Shown: positions 7,733-16,571, numbered from the stretch's first letter. The stretch is DNA of 40,963 nt from Eubacterium minutum ATCC 700079 (GCA_003433295.1 CP016202.1:1680850-1721812); one strand, 5' to 3'. Notes: generated from the sequence alone by a model not told the origin. Translations and numbers: made by a program.

Positions 7733-8752
7733 ATGGAGTTATTGCGGGAACTGTCAACTAAATACAAAACGTTATCCATAGTCGGCATGTCTAAGAATGC
7801 GGGGAAAACGACCGCCTTGAATTATCTGATAGAGGAGGCTATGGATGAGGGGATAAAACTCGGAGTAACGTCCACGGGAAGAGACGGAGAAACCCAGGAT
7901 CTGGTTACCGGAACGGAGAAACCGAGAGTCTATTTAGATGAAGGAAGTCTCGTTGCCGTACCGTCTTTCCTTTATGAAATGTCGGATGCGGGGCTTGAAG
8001 TCATAAAGAGAACCGATTATTCGACCGCGATAGGAACACTGCTCATATGCAGGGTCCGGGAAGCGGGCTATGTGCAGGTTGCAGGTCCCGTTATAAACGC
8101 CGAGCAGAAGATGCTCTGCGAAGATATGCTTAGAGAGGGATGCGATCTGGTTTTGATAGACGGCGCGATAGATCGCAAGACGATCGCGTCGCCGGATACT
8201 TCCGATGCCATAATACTGGCTACGGGAGCTGTGATATCAAGGAAACTCGGCAAGGTCGTTGAAGAAACGGCTCATGTCGTAAATCTGTATTCCACCGAGG
8301 AACTTGAAGCGTGTAAATACAGAGAGATTATAGAAAAAGAAAATTTTGATGATAAGATTATGCTGATAGATGAGGACGGAAGTGTGAACAAACTGGACCT
8401 CGTTACGGGTCTGGGAGCCGCAAGGCACATAGACGAGGCCATAGATGAAAATACGAGGTTTGTCTACATACCGGGAGCTTTTACTAACAGCGTGATTTCA
8501 GATATACGCACCGCCAAACTGAAAGGGGTGCGCTTCGTGCTGAAAGACCCGACGAAGATATTCATCAATCCTATGGATTGGGGAAAACTGAGGAAAAGAG
8601 GGTTCAGGGTATCTGTACTCAAGAAGATTGAGATTGCGCTCATTACCGTAAATCCATGGGCGCCGGCAGGTTACACGTTCGATAACCGTGTGCTGCTTGA
8701 GGAGATGAAAAATGCCCTGCCGGAGATACCGGTGATAGATGTAAGGATGTAA
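7733..8752 (+). CDS. kamB: KamB, lysine 5,6-aminomutase reactivation-associated protein
   Basis: A 339-residue protein with a P-loop near the N-terminus (GMSKNAGKTT). It belongs to the conserved KamB family found beside kamC and kamDE in lysine fermenters. The proposed role, helping to reactivate the B12- and PLP-dependent 5,6-aminomutase with KamC, follows family annotation rather than anything catalytic visible here. A TTG three bases upstream is in frame, but ATG at 7733 is better placed behind AAGGGAG. The stop lies two bases before the kamC start, so translation is probably coupled. Confidence 0.85.
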   Translation: MELLRELSTKYKTLSIVGMSKNAGKTTALNYLIEEAMDEGIKLGVTSTGRDGETQDLVTGTEKPRVYLDEGSLVAVPSFLYEMSDAGLEVIKRTDYSTAIGTLLICRVREAGYVQVAGPVINAEQKMLCEDMLREGCDLVLIDGAIDRKTIASPDTSDAIILATGAVISRKLGKVVEETAHVVNLYSTEELEACKYREIIEKENFDDKIMLIDEDGSVNKLDLVTGLGAARHIDEAIDENTRFVYIPGAFTNSVISDIRTAKLKGVRFVLKDPTKIFINPMDWGKLRKRGFRVSVLKKIEIALITVNPWAPAGYTFDNRVLLEEMKNALPEIPVIDVRM

Positions 8753-8754
8753 GG

Positions 8755-10623
8755 ATGCAGAACGGATCAAACAGAAGACTGGCAAACGTAAAGACCAGAA
8801 AAGAAACCGGTCTGGACTACGTGATGCTGAAAATGGATATCATCTCACCTTTCGGGAAAAAGAAAGTGAAGGAAATCAGACCGTTTTTCCCGGGGGATGA
8901 GGACGCGCTGAGGTCGGAATTGAACAGGGTCGAGGATATGATCGCTTTTATCGTCAGGTATCCGCGGCTTAAAGACAAGATTCAGGAAATATTCATGGAG
9001 GTCAAGGATTCCACCAACACCATAGAAAGAAGCGCAGGCAACGTACTTTCCGTGGTGGAAATATTCGAGATAAAATCTCTGCTTCTGCAGATGCGTCAGC
9101 TTTTGAAACTTACAAGAGACAAGGAACAGGGGGATTACGATACGGCATGCGGCTGCGTGGAAGAGTTCAGAGAAAGCCGCGTCGAGGAGACTGTGGATGA
9201 AGCGGAACCCGTGTCCGATGCGGGAACGGCGCTTAATCGGGAAGAAGCCGCCGGCAGGGGCGATGCGACCGAAGCGGATGATTCCGGAGGGGGAGACGTC
9301 GTGTCGGGCGGTGAGGATGTGAACGTGCCGCAGGAATATTTCCTTGAAGACACGGAAGAACTTCTGGACATTCTCGACCCGCGCGGCGACAGGATGAATA
9401 CATTTTACATCTACGATGAATTCAGCGAGATCTTGGCTTCGTACAGGAAAAAGAAAAGAGAGTGTGAACTCGAGATAAGGCGTGCGCAGAAGAAATCGAG
9501 AGAAAATTTGAGAAAAGAACACGGAGTGCAGCTCACACCTAAATTTGACATCGTGGTGGCGAGGTCGCATCCGGACTTTGAAAAGATCGAAAAACTCGGC
9601 GAGCTTGAGGAAGTCGATCGGGATTATATGAGCGTCACGTTCAAACTCAAGCCTAACGAAGAGGTCTTTAAGCATACCGCGGATATGGAAGATCTCAATG
9701 AAAAGATAGAAGCCGAAGAGGAACGTATAACGGAGATACTTTCGAGAAAAATTTCCGGTTACAGAGATGTTCTTCTCAGAAACTGCGAAACCATGGGCGC
9801 GCTTGAATTTGCGCTTGCCCGGGGGCTGTATGCCATAAAGAGCAGACTTGTGAAACCGGAAATAGCCGAGGAACATGTGCTCGAATTTGAAAACGGACGA
9901 AATCTTCAGGTCGAAGAGATTCTAAAGTCAAAGGGAAAGGAATACTGTCCGGTTTCATTGTCGCTCAAAGACGGTGTCACATGCATCACCGGCGCAAACA
10001 TGGGCGGTAAAACCATATCGCTTAAGCTTTCCGGGCAGGTCGCCATACTGGCTCAGTACGGTTTCTTTGTCCCGGCGGAAAAGGCGAGAGTCGGTCTTTC
10101 CAACTATATGCAGATCCTCATAGGGGACAGTCAGTCCGTCGAACGCGGGTTGTCCTCGTTCGGATCGGAGATGGAAGAACTTAAAGAGATATTTGATCAT
10201 GGCACGGAACGTTCCGTGATACTGATAGATGAGATTGCAAGCGGCACAAACCCGCTTGAGGGTCTGGCGCTTACAAAGTCGATTGTGGACTATCTTATGT
10301 CAAAACCGTATATTTCCCTGATAACGACGCACTTTGAAACCGTGACAGAGGCGCGGGGCGTCATCAATATGCAGGTGCGGGGTCTTGCGGACGCGGACTT
10401 TGCGCTCCTGGACAGAGAGATAAAGTATGCAAAACGTCGTGACAGGATAAATATAATATCGAAGTACATGGACTACAGGCTGTGTAGAGTGGAAGAAAAT
10501 GGAGAAGTTCCTAAGGATGCCCTGAACATTGCAAAAATGCTGGGAATCAGCACGGAGATAATAGACGGGGCGAAAAAATATATCTATAAGGAGAAAAAAG
10601 ATGAAAAGCAAATTAAATCTTGA
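8755..10623 (+). CDS. kamC: KamC, MutS-like ATPase (lysine 5,6-aminomutase reactivase component)
   Basis: A 622-residue protein whose C-terminal third is a MutS-type ABC ATPase: Walker A TGANMGGKT near residue 412, a signature-like region LSSFGSEMEEL, and Walker B VILIDEIASGTNP near residue 487, followed by TTHFETV. The middle resembles the MutS lever and clamp helices; no mismatch-binding domain is seen. In lysine fermenters this family is proposed to reactivate lysine 5,6-aminomutase with KamB. Residues about 135-205 are a strongly acidic, low-complexity stretch rich in Glu, Asp, Ala and Gly, probably disordered. The 3' end overlaps kamD by 23 bases and carries its AAGGAG ribosome site, tying the two genes together. 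Confidence 0.9.
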   Translation: MQNGSNRRLANVKTRKETGLDYVMLKMDIISPFGKKKVKEIRPFFPGDEDALRSELNRVEDMIAFIVRYPRLKDKIQEIFMEVKDSTNTIERSAGNVLSVVEIFEIKSLLLQMRQLLKLTRDKEQGDYDTACGCVEEFRESRVEETVDEAEPVSDAGTALNREEAAGRGDATEADDSGGGDVVSGGEDVNVPQEYFLEDTEELLDILDPRGDRMNTFYIYDEFSEILASYRKKKRECELEIRRAQKKSRENLRKEHGVQLTPKFDIVVARSHPDFEKIEKLGELEEVDRDYMSVTFKLKPNEEVFKHTADMEDLNEKIEAEEERITEILSRKISGYRDVLLRNCETMGALEFALARGLYAIKSRLVKPEIAEEHVLEFENGRNLQVEEILKSKGKEYCPVSLSLKDGVTCITGANMGGKTISLKLSGQVAILAQYGFFVPAEKARVGLSNYMQILIGDSQSVERGLSSFGSEMEELKEIFDHGTERSVILIDEIASGTNPLEGLALTKSIVDYLMSKPYISLITTHFETVTEARGVINMQVRGLADADFALLDREIKYAKRRDRINIISKYMDYRLCRVEENGEVPKDALNIAKMLGISTEIIDGAKKYIYKEKKDEKQIKS

Positions 10624-12154
10624 CTTTAAGGTTGTTGAAAGTGCAAGGAATCATGCAAGGAATATCGCAAGAGATATGCAGGAATTCATTGAAAGACACA
10701 CGACCGTGTCCACTGAAAGAACGATCTTGAGGTTACTGGGAGTTGACGGAGTTGACGATGTTGACAACCCGCTTCCGAATGTGGTGGTGGATCAGATCAA
10801 GGACGCGGGCGCTCTTTCCACGGGCGTTGCGTACTGGATCGGAAACGCCGTAGTACATACCGGGAAAGATCCTCAGACGATTGCGGAGGAGATGTCGCAG
10901 GGCAAACTGGACGTTCTGAAACTGCCTACCTGCTCTATGGAAGAAGCCGCGGAGGCGCTGAAACCTTCGATTAAGAAAACTTTTGACAGGATCGACATGC
11001 AGAAGGCAAAGCGCCAAGAATATCTGGATACCATAGGTTCCGGTCCGGAGCCGTTCCTTTATGTTATCGTTGCAACGGGTAACATCTATGAGGACGTGGT
11101 GCAGGCGCAGGCTGCCGCAAGACAGGGCGCCGACATTATAGCGGTAATAAGAACCACGGCACAATCTCTCTTGGACTACGTACCTTACGGCGCCACTACC
11201 GAGGGATTCGGCGGAACGTATGCGACTCAGGAGAACTTCAGAATCATGAGAAAGGCTTTGGATGAGGTCGGAGAAGAAGTCGGAAGGTACATAAGACTGT
11301 GTAACTACTCATCGGGAATGTGCATGCCTGAAATCGCGGCTATGGGAGCCTTGGAGAGACTCGACGTTATGCTCAACGACGCAATTTACGGTATTTTGTT
11401 CAGGGATATCAACATGCAGAGGACATTGGTAGACCAGTTCATGTCGAGAGTCATCATAGGCTACTGCGGTATTATATTCAACTCGGGTGAGGATAACTAC
11501 CTGACCACGGACGATGCCGTGGAAGCCGCTCATACGGTAACCGCATCGCAGTTCATCAACGAGCAGTTTGCCGTTCTTGCAAACATTCCGGAAGAGCAGA
11601 TGGGTCTTGGTCACGCATTTGAGATGGATCCGAAGACGGAAGACGGATTTTTGCTTGAACTTTCACAGGCTATCATGGCAAGAGAGATTTTCCCTAAAGC
11701 AAGCCTGAAATACATGCCTCCTACGAAATTCATGACGGGTAATATTTTCATGGGGCACATACAGGATGCTTTGTTCAATCTGGTTGCAATCTGGTCAAGT
11801 CAGTCGCTGTTGCTACAGGGAATGCTTACGGAGGCCATCCATACTCCGCACATGCACGACAGATACCTCTCCATTGAAAATGCGCAGTACATCTTCAATA
11901 ACTGCAAACACATCGGTGAAGAAGTTGAGTTCAAAAAGGACGGTATAATCCAGAGCCGCGCGCAGGAAGTGCTCGGCAAGGCCGACGCGCTGCTGGCCGA
12001 GGTTGAAGAGGAAGGGCTCTTTGAGACAATTCAGAAGGGCAAATTCGGTGGAGTCAAGCGTCCGTTCGACGGTGGGCATGGTCTTGAAGGTGTAACCACA
12101 AGAGGTGAAAACTACTTCAACCCGTTCACTAAGCTTTTCATGGATCATAAATAA
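10601..12154 (+). CDS. kamD: Lysine 5,6-aminomutase, alpha subunit
   Basis: Large TIM-barrel subunit (517 residues) of the adenosylcobalamin- and PLP-dependent enzyme that turns beta-lysine into 3,5-diaminohexanoate. The sequence matches the KamD family throughout: TERTILRLLG near the N-terminus, FLYVIVATGNIYEDVVQAQA, SLLDYVPYGATTEGFGGTYA, YSSGMCMPEIA, and the C-terminal ENYFNPFTKLF. AAGGAG seven bases upstream sits inside kamC. kamE follows after 13 bases, so the two subunits are probably made in equal amounts. Confidence 0.95.
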   Translation: MKSKLNLDFKVVESARNHARNIARDMQEFIERHTTVSTERTILRLLGVDGVDDVDNPLPNVVVDQIKDAGALSTGVAYWIGNAVVHTGKDPQTIAEEMSQGKLDVLKLPTCSMEEAAEALKPSIKKTFDRIDMQKAKRQEYLDTIGSGPEPFLYVIVATGNIYEDVVQAQAAARQGADIIAVIRTTAQSLLDYVPYGATTEGFGGTYATQENFRIMRKALDEVGEEVGRYIRLCNYSSGMCMPEIAAMGALERLDVMLNDAIYGILFRDINMQRTLVDQFMSRVIIGYCGIIFNSGEDNYLTTDDAVEAAHTVTASQFINEQFAVLANIPEEQMGLGHAFEMDPKTEDGFLLELSQAIMAREIFPKASLKYMPPTKFMTGNIFMGHIQDALFNLVAIWSSQSLLLQGMLTEAIHTPHMHDRYLSIENAQYIFNNCKHIGEEVEFKKDGIIQSRAQEVLGKADALLAEVEEEGLFETIQKGKFGGVKRPFDGGHGLEGVTTRGENYFNPFTKLFMDHK

Positions 12155-12167
12155 GGAGGGAATTTCG

Positions 12168-12962
12168 ATGTCAGAAAATAAAACAGCGGTAACGACCGCG
12201 GACTTGACAAAAGTCAAGCCATACGGTGATACTTTAAACGACGGTAAAGTAGAGATGGCGTTCACACTTCCCGTTCCTTTCGGTGAAGAGGCGGAAGAGT
12301 GCGCCAAGCAGTATGTAAAGAAGATGGGTTTTGATGAGCCCAATGTTACTTATTATCACGAGCTTGCGCCGGGATATACTTTCTTTGTAGTCTACGGCTC
12401 GGCACAGCAGACCATAGATTATACGGCAATTCACGTACCTAAGGTAGAAGGTAACGTTATGGACAGAGTTGAGTGCGGCGACTGGATCGGCGAAAACATC
12501 GGCAGGGACATTGTCGTTGTCGGCGCTTCCATTGAGTCGGACGCTCACACCGTGGGTATCGACGCCATCATACAGATGAAGGGCTTCCACGGTCATTTCG
12601 GCCTTGAGAGGTTCAAGAATGTCGTTCCGTACAATATGGGTTCTCAGATTCCTTGTGAAGAACTTATCGCAAAAGCGAAGGAAGTGAATGCGGACGCGAT
12701 TCTGGTTTCACAGACCGTAACTCAGAAGGACATTCATATCATGAATCTGACAAAGATGGTTGAGTTGCTTGAGGCGGAAGGCTTGAGAGACAAAATCGTG
12801 TTGACGTGCGGCGGACCGAGAATTTCCCACGAACTTGCGCAGGAACTTGGATATGACGCGGGTTTCGGTCCGGGGAAATATGCCGAGCATGTTATGTCCT
12901 ACATCATGCAGGAAGTTCAGAAGCGCGGATGGGAGAAGAAACCTAAGATTGAGGACCGCTGA
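12168..12962 (+). CDS. kamE: Lysine 5,6-aminomutase, beta (cobalamin-binding) subunit
   Basis: Small subunit (264 residues) carrying the Rossmann B12 domain. The base-off cobalamin motif DxHxxG is DAHTVG with His127, and Lys138 lies eleven residues later, the same separation as His133 and Lys144 of the Clostridium sticklandii enzyme, where that lysine binds PLP. The N-terminal part (VEMAFTLPVPFG, YGSAQQTIDYTAIHVP) forms the dimerisation domain. ATG at 12168 follows AAGGAGGG; an earlier in-frame ATG would place the start inside kamD and lacks a good site. Partner of KamD. Confidence 0.95.
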   Translation: MSENKTAVTTADLTKVKPYGDTLNDGKVEMAFTLPVPFGEEAEECAKQYVKKMGFDEPNVTYYHELAPGYTFFVVYGSAQQTIDYTAIHVPKVEGNVMDRVECGDWIGENIGRDIVVVGASIESDAHTVGIDAIIQMKGFHGHFGLERFKNVVPYNMGSQIPCEELIAKAKEVNADAILVSQTVTQKDIHIMNLTKMVELLEAEGLRDKIVLTCGGPRISHELAQELGYDAGFGPGKYAEHVMSYIMQEVQKRGWEKKPKIEDR

Positions 12963-13076
12963 CAATATATCGCCGGGCGCATCCGGTTATATCTGAACGT
13001 ACAGGTAGATAGAGGGTCTGCCAAACTCTGTTGCCGGACCCTTATCATATAAAAGTATTACAGAAAGGTGATGAAA

Positions 13077-13799
13077 ATGATTAACAAGGTAATTACTGCC
13101 GATCAGGCGGTAGCAGGCGTTGAAGACGGCATGACCATCATGGTCGGGGGTTTCCTGGGAACGGGCTCTCCGGAAATCCTGATGGACGCTCTTGTAAGGA
13201 AAGGTGTCAAGCACCTTACAGTTATAGGCAATGACGGAGGTCTGGCAGAGGGACAACCCGCCAATTTTCCGGGCAAAACTTCAAGAGGCATAGGCAAATT
13301 GCTGGAGCATCATATGGTAGATCATATTATAGCTTCACATTTGGGAGTGAATCCGAGACTGAACGAGCAGTTTGCGGACGGAAGTCTTAAGTACACTCTG
13401 GTTCCGCAGGGAACTCTGGCGGAAAAAATCAGAGCGGCAAATTACGGGCTGGGAGGAGTCCTGACACCTACGGGCATAGGTACTCCTATGGAAACGGAAA
13501 AAGATGAACTCGGACGTGACAAGATGACGGTGGAAATCGACGGTGTGAAGTATCTTCTGGAAAGACCTCTGCGCGCCGATTATGCCTTTTGCAGGGCTTC
13601 CATATGCGATACGTTCGGTAACTTCACGTGTTCAAAAGCGACCAAGACCTTTAACTACACCATGGCGGGCGCGGCCGATCACGTCGTTGTTGCAACCGAG
13701 AAACTGGTCGGCATAAAAGAAGTCGATCCCGATACTTTCGAGATAGCTGGAGATCTTGTGGATAATGTAGTGGAAGGAGAACCGAAATGGCAGATATAA
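13077..13799 (+). CDS. atoD: CoA-transferase subunit A (butyryl-CoA:acetoacetate type)
   Basis: Alpha subunit of a family I CoA-transferase, 240 residues. The GDGxxGMTIMVGGFxGxG-type opening is seen as DGMTIMVGGFLGTGSPE, followed by the conserved IGNDGG. In lysine fermentation this enzyme moves CoA from butyryl-CoA to acetoacetate; the substrate is inferred from context, since acetate CoA-transferases look alike. Starts at 13068 (GTG), 13071 and 13077 are in frame; AAAGGTG at 13064-13070 fits only 13077. The 114 bases after kamE hold a weak GGGTC/GACCC hairpin without a T run. The end overlaps atoA by 13 bases. Confidence 0.92.
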   Translation: MINKVITADQAVAGVEDGMTIMVGGFLGTGSPEILMDALVRKGVKHLTVIGNDGGLAEGQPANFPGKTSRGIGKLLEHHMVDHIIASHLGVNPRLNEQFADGSLKYTLVPQGTLAEKIRAANYGLGGVLTPTGIGTPMETEKDELGRDKMTVEIDGVKYLLERPLRADYAFCRASICDTFGNFTCSKATKTFNYTMAGAADHVVVATEKLVGIKEVDPDTFEIAGDLVDNVVEGEPKWQI

Positions 13800-14443
13800 A
13801 AAGCAGAATCGCGAAGAGAGTCGCAAAAGAGATGCATAACGGGGACGTTGTAAACCTTGGAATCGGTTTACCTACCATGGTTCCTCAGTTTATCCCCGAT
13901 GATGTAATAGTGACGCTTCACTCGGAGAACGGGTTTGCGGGACTTGCGGGTCCTGTTACGGAAGCGGGAGAAGTAGACGTGGACGTTATTGACTCAGGCG
14001 GTACGTATGTAAAGACGGTTGACAGAGTCAAGTACTTTGATGCAGCCGACAGTTTCGGGATCATCCGCGGAGGACATGTGGATGCCACCGTGCTCGGGGC
14101 TATGCAGGTTGCGCCTAACGGAGATCTTGCAAACTGGATTATTCCGGGAAAGAAGGTTGCCGGCATGGGCGGCGCGATGGATCTGGTTGTCGGCGCGAAG
14201 AAAGTTATCATCGCCATGACACACACTCAGAAAGGAAATCACAAGATACTTGAAAAATGTACCCTGCCTCTCACGGCTGAAAAGGTTGTGGATCTCATCG
14301 TTACTGAGATGGGAGTTATGGAAGTAAGACCTGAAGGTCTTGTGGTCACGGAATTACATCCTGACTTCAGCAAGGAAGATATTCAGGAGGCTACGGGCTG
14401 CAAACTGATCTTTGCGGACGATTTGAAACCTATGGAAGATTAA
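13787..14443 (+). CDS. atoA: CoA-transferase subunit B (butyryl-CoA:acetoacetate type)
   Basis: Beta subunit, 218 residues, carrying the catalytic glutamate of family I CoA-transferases in HSENGFAGLAG. Other family segments are NLGIGLPTMVPQFIP, DSGGTYVKTVD and MGGAMDLVVGAKKVI. The ATG lies inside atoD behind GGAAGGAGA, so the subunits are translationally coupled. It is the last gene of the lysine operon, closed by the terminator at 14519-14569. Its product yields butyrate and acetoacetyl-CoA, returning carbon to energy metabolism. Confidence 0.93.
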   Translation: MADIKSRIAKRVAKEMHNGDVVNLGIGLPTMVPQFIPDDVIVTLHSENGFAGLAGPVTEAGEVDVDVIDSGGTYVKTVDRVKYFDAADSFGIIRGGHVDATVLGAMQVAPNGDLANWIIPGKKVAGMGGAMDLVVGAKKVIIAMTHTQKGNHKILEKCTLPLTAEKVVDLIVTEMGVMEVRPEGLVVTELHPDFSKEDIQEATGCKLIFADDLKPMED

Positions 14444-14470
14444 TACGGTATACGGTATTAGACCGGAGGC

Positions 14471-14495
14471 ATTAAAGAAATTCTTTTTCTTTAAT
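14471..14495 (+). other. Hairpin just after atoA
   Basis: ATTAAAGAAA and TTTCTTTAAT form a perfect 10-bp stem around a 5-base loop; CCGG copies on either side can extend it. No T run follows. It probably protects the 3' end of the operon mRNA or aids the terminator that follows. Confidence 0.55.
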
Positions 14496-14518
14496 TTCCG
14501 GAATCACACGGGAATATG

Positions 14519-14569
14519 AAAAAGAGCTTTACGTCGAATCAAACAGGTGTTTGGCGTAAGGCTCTTTTT
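14519..14569 (+). terminator. Rho-independent terminator of the lysine operon
   Basis: AAAAAGAGCTTTACG pairs with CGTAAGGCTCTTTTT (one T-G pair), with a further CAAACA/TGTTTG stem inside. The A and T runs at the two ends let it work in both directions, also stopping transcripts from alaX. Confidence 0.88.
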
Positions 14570-14581
14570 GCGCAGGGAAAC

Positions 14582-14786
14582 CCGACAGATCACTTGAGCG
14601 GGGGTGACCGACAAATCACTTGAGTCAGGAGCCGGAAGCAAATGACTTCAATCGTAAAGTCCGGCAAATCACTCAAGTCGGGAGCCGGAAGCAAATGACT
14701 TGAATCATAAAGTCCGGCAAATCATTTCAATCACGAAGTCCGGCAAATGACTTCAATCATGAAGGCCATAGATCACTTAAGTACGG
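14582..14786. repeat. Degenerate tandem repeat array, eight units of 24-29 bp
   Basis: Units begin with CCG at 14582, 14608, 14632, 14661, 14685, 14714, 14740 and 14766. The shared core is CCGGCAAATCACTTGAGTC or a close variant. Two unit types alternate and give a 53-bp higher-order repeat (14608-14660 and 14661-14713). The word CTTGAG appears in both orientations (CTCAAG in the fourth unit). The last unit runs into the 3' end of the - strand alaX-type gene. Nothing else is visible between the terminator at 14569 and that gene. Confidence 0.8.
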
Positions 14787-16158
14787 ATGACAGAAATGCC
14801 TCCATGCTGTTCCTGTCCGGGAAAAAGACTCTGCCGGAGCTGATCTTACCGCCGCCTTTGCCGCCGAAGGATTTTCCGATGGTTTTAATGATGCCGCCGC
14901 AATCTCTGCCGGAAACGTCGCGGTCCGTGTCATCGTTGCCGCGCCGTTTGCCGGCGGCGCTGCGCGCTGTATCGTTATCAGGTCGGCTCTTTGCGGTGTT
15001 GAGATCTGACAATAGTAAAACGGTATTGGAGTTTAAATCCGCCAGAGCAATAATTCCGGTAACCGAGGCGGATATTTTTTTACTGAGATTGAGAAGATCG
15101 TCAACGGAGAAATCGTCATATCTTCGCACCATGCCGTCATGCATTTCTTCCATAATCTTTTTTGCCTCGGAATCTATCGCAAGCGATCTGAAGTGCCGGA
15201 GTTGCAGGCGCATTTCATTCATATGTTTCATTTGGGCATCATATTTTTCATTTATGTCCGCATATCCCGTAGAGAGTTTAAGGCTCATGTCATACAGCGA
15301 GTTCAGGCGGCTCTGATATTGTCTGAAAGCACGCTTGCCGGCCTCAAAATATATGCGCGTCATGCCCTTATTAGGCTCAATCTTATATATCTTTATCAGC
15401 CCCACCTGCCCCGCGGTTGACGGATGAGTTCCGCAGCATGCCACACAGTCGTCGGGGCATGAGGGATCTCCGATCGTCACTACGGAGATATTTTCATCCA
15501 ATGTCAGTTTTTTTCTGAGAGGGAGTTTTTCCGCATCGCTTCCTGACAGGAAATGGTCCACGGTAACCGGCGCATCACTCCATATTACCCTGTTTGCCTC
15601 AAGTTCCGCACGTTCAGCCATTTCCCACGTCATTTTCCGGCGTTTCCCGTTTTCTTGTAATTTGGCATCGCATATACCTGCTTCGCTTTGCCCGCCGGAT
15701 CCATCCTCGAATGAAATGTCTATGGTGATACAGTCTTCACCCATGTGGAATCCCTTGTTGACACCACCGAACAGCCTGTATACGGCGCCGGAAAGTATAT
15801 GTTCGCCGCAGTGCCTTTGCATGTTGTCAAAGCGGTGATTCCAATCGAGAATCATTTTTATCTCGAAGCCGTCAATTCTGCCGATGCTTCGGAGTGCGCA
15901 GTCTTTTAAGATGGCGGCGTCGGATCCGGAAATTACATGGACGACTTCGTCATCCTTCTCATAAACATTTAAAATTTCGACTGTATTTCCATCAAAGGAT
16001 ATTGTTCCTCTGTCACAACTCTGGCCGCCTCCTGTAGGAAAGAAAATGGTATCCTGTGTGACGAGTTCTGCGTTTTCCCCATCGTAATTTATAGATATGA
16101 CGCTTGTTTTCAAGGTTGCAGAGTACTGGTCGGTTTGATAAAACTTATTGGTTATCAT
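14773..16158 (-). CDS. Alanyl-tRNA editing protein, AlaX-L type with DHHA1-like C-terminus
   Basis: A 461-residue free-standing relative of the AlaRS editing half, expected to hydrolyse Ser-tRNA(Ala) or Gly-tRNA(Ala). The N-terminal barrel has FFPTGGGQSCDRG. The zinc site is HxxxH at 116-120 (HCGEH) and CxxxH at 241-245 (CCGTH). A helical linker and a glycine-rich C-terminal region (GGKGGGK) resemble DHHA1. GGAGG precedes two ATG codons; the second, at 16158, has the better spacing, and the long upstream open frame lacks family sequence. The last repeat unit of the neighbouring array forms its final codons. Its promoter contains a DnaA box. Confidence 0.88.
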   Translation of the reverse strand: MITNKFYQTDQYSATLKTSVISINYDGENAELVTQDTIFFPTGGGQSCDRGTISFDGNTVEILNVYEKDDEVVHVISGSDAAILKDCALRSIGRIDGFEIKMILDWNHRFDNMQRHCGEHILSGAVYRLFGGVNKGFHMGEDCITIDISFEDGSGGQSEAGICDAKLQENGKRRKMTWEMAERAELEANRVIWSDAPVTVDHFLSGSDAEKLPLRKKLTLDENISVVTIGDPSCPDDCVACCGTHPSTAGQVGLIKIYKIEPNKGMTRIYFEAGKRAFRQYQSRLNSLYDMSLKLSTGYADINEKYDAQMKHMNEMRLQLRHFRSLAIDSEAKKIMEEMHDGMVRRYDDFSVDDLLNLSKKISASVTGIIALADLNSNTVLLLSDLNTAKSRPDNDTARSAAGKRRGNDDTDRDVSGRDCGGIIKTIGKSFGGKGGGKISSGRVFFPDRNSMEAFLSSVLK

Positions 16159-16198
16159 CATGTCCTCCAAAACATAAAATAATAAAAATAAAGCGAAC

Positions 16199-16227
16199 AA
16201 AATATGTGGATAAAATCCTATTGACAA
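16199..16227 (-). promoter_or_regulatory. Promoter of the alaX-type gene, overlapped by a DnaA box
   Basis: On the - strand TTGTCA (16227-16222), a 17-base spacer and TATTTT (16204-16199). A perfect DnaA box fills 16205-16213, in the spacer directly against the -10. Binding there would be expected to block the polymerase. Confidence 0.6.
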
Positions 16228-16374
16228 AGATATGAAATACTGCTCATCATTGCAATACCAGTGGTTTAGAACTTTGTGGTTATCCACAGGCACGTATGGA
16301 TAATTTTGTATACAATTTCCCGACTTCCTGTGGAAAAGTCGGTCGACAGCCTTAAACACGCGACTTGTGGAATG
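16205..16374. promoter_or_regulatory. Cluster of DnaA boxes beside an AT-rich stretch
   Basis: Two perfect 9-mers are present: TGTGGATAA at 16205-16213 (reverse) and TTATCCACA at 16280-16288 (forward), the latter inside the palindrome TGTGGTTATCCACA. Relaxed copies follow: TATGGATAA at 16295, TGTGGAAAA at 16329 and TGTGGAATG at 16366. An AT-rich stretch of about 40 bases (16165-16204) adjoins. No dnaA, dnaN, rpmH or other origin marker is in the window, so this is a DnaA-binding locus rather than a proven origin. Confidence 0.7.
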
Positions 16375-16571
16375 TTGACAAAAGTGCGTGCAGGGGCGAA
16401 CATTGGTTTACATAAAACATGTGAGCAGGTTGCTTTTTAAAAAATACATAGCCTGATTTGAGCCGAATTTTATTTGCCGCCGGGATGTAAAAAATGTATA
16501 TGGGAGGCTCCGTCATACATAAGAGTAACGGTAAATGTGCCCCGCATACAGAAAATCCCGTATCCTTCGGT
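16375..16571. other. Intergenic stretch with no recognised feature
   Basis: Between the DnaA boxes and the stop of the next - strand gene I see no gene, clear promoter or T-run terminator on either strand. Confidence 0.5.

Noticed and set aside
8845-9876. 343-residue - strand open frame inside kamC
   Set aside because: Antisense shadow of KamC; no start signal and no domain.
16165-16374. Calling the DnaA-box cluster the chromosomal origin
   Set aside because: No dnaA, dnaN, rpmH or similar neighbours, and no whole-genome skew to support it; kept as a DnaA-binding locus.
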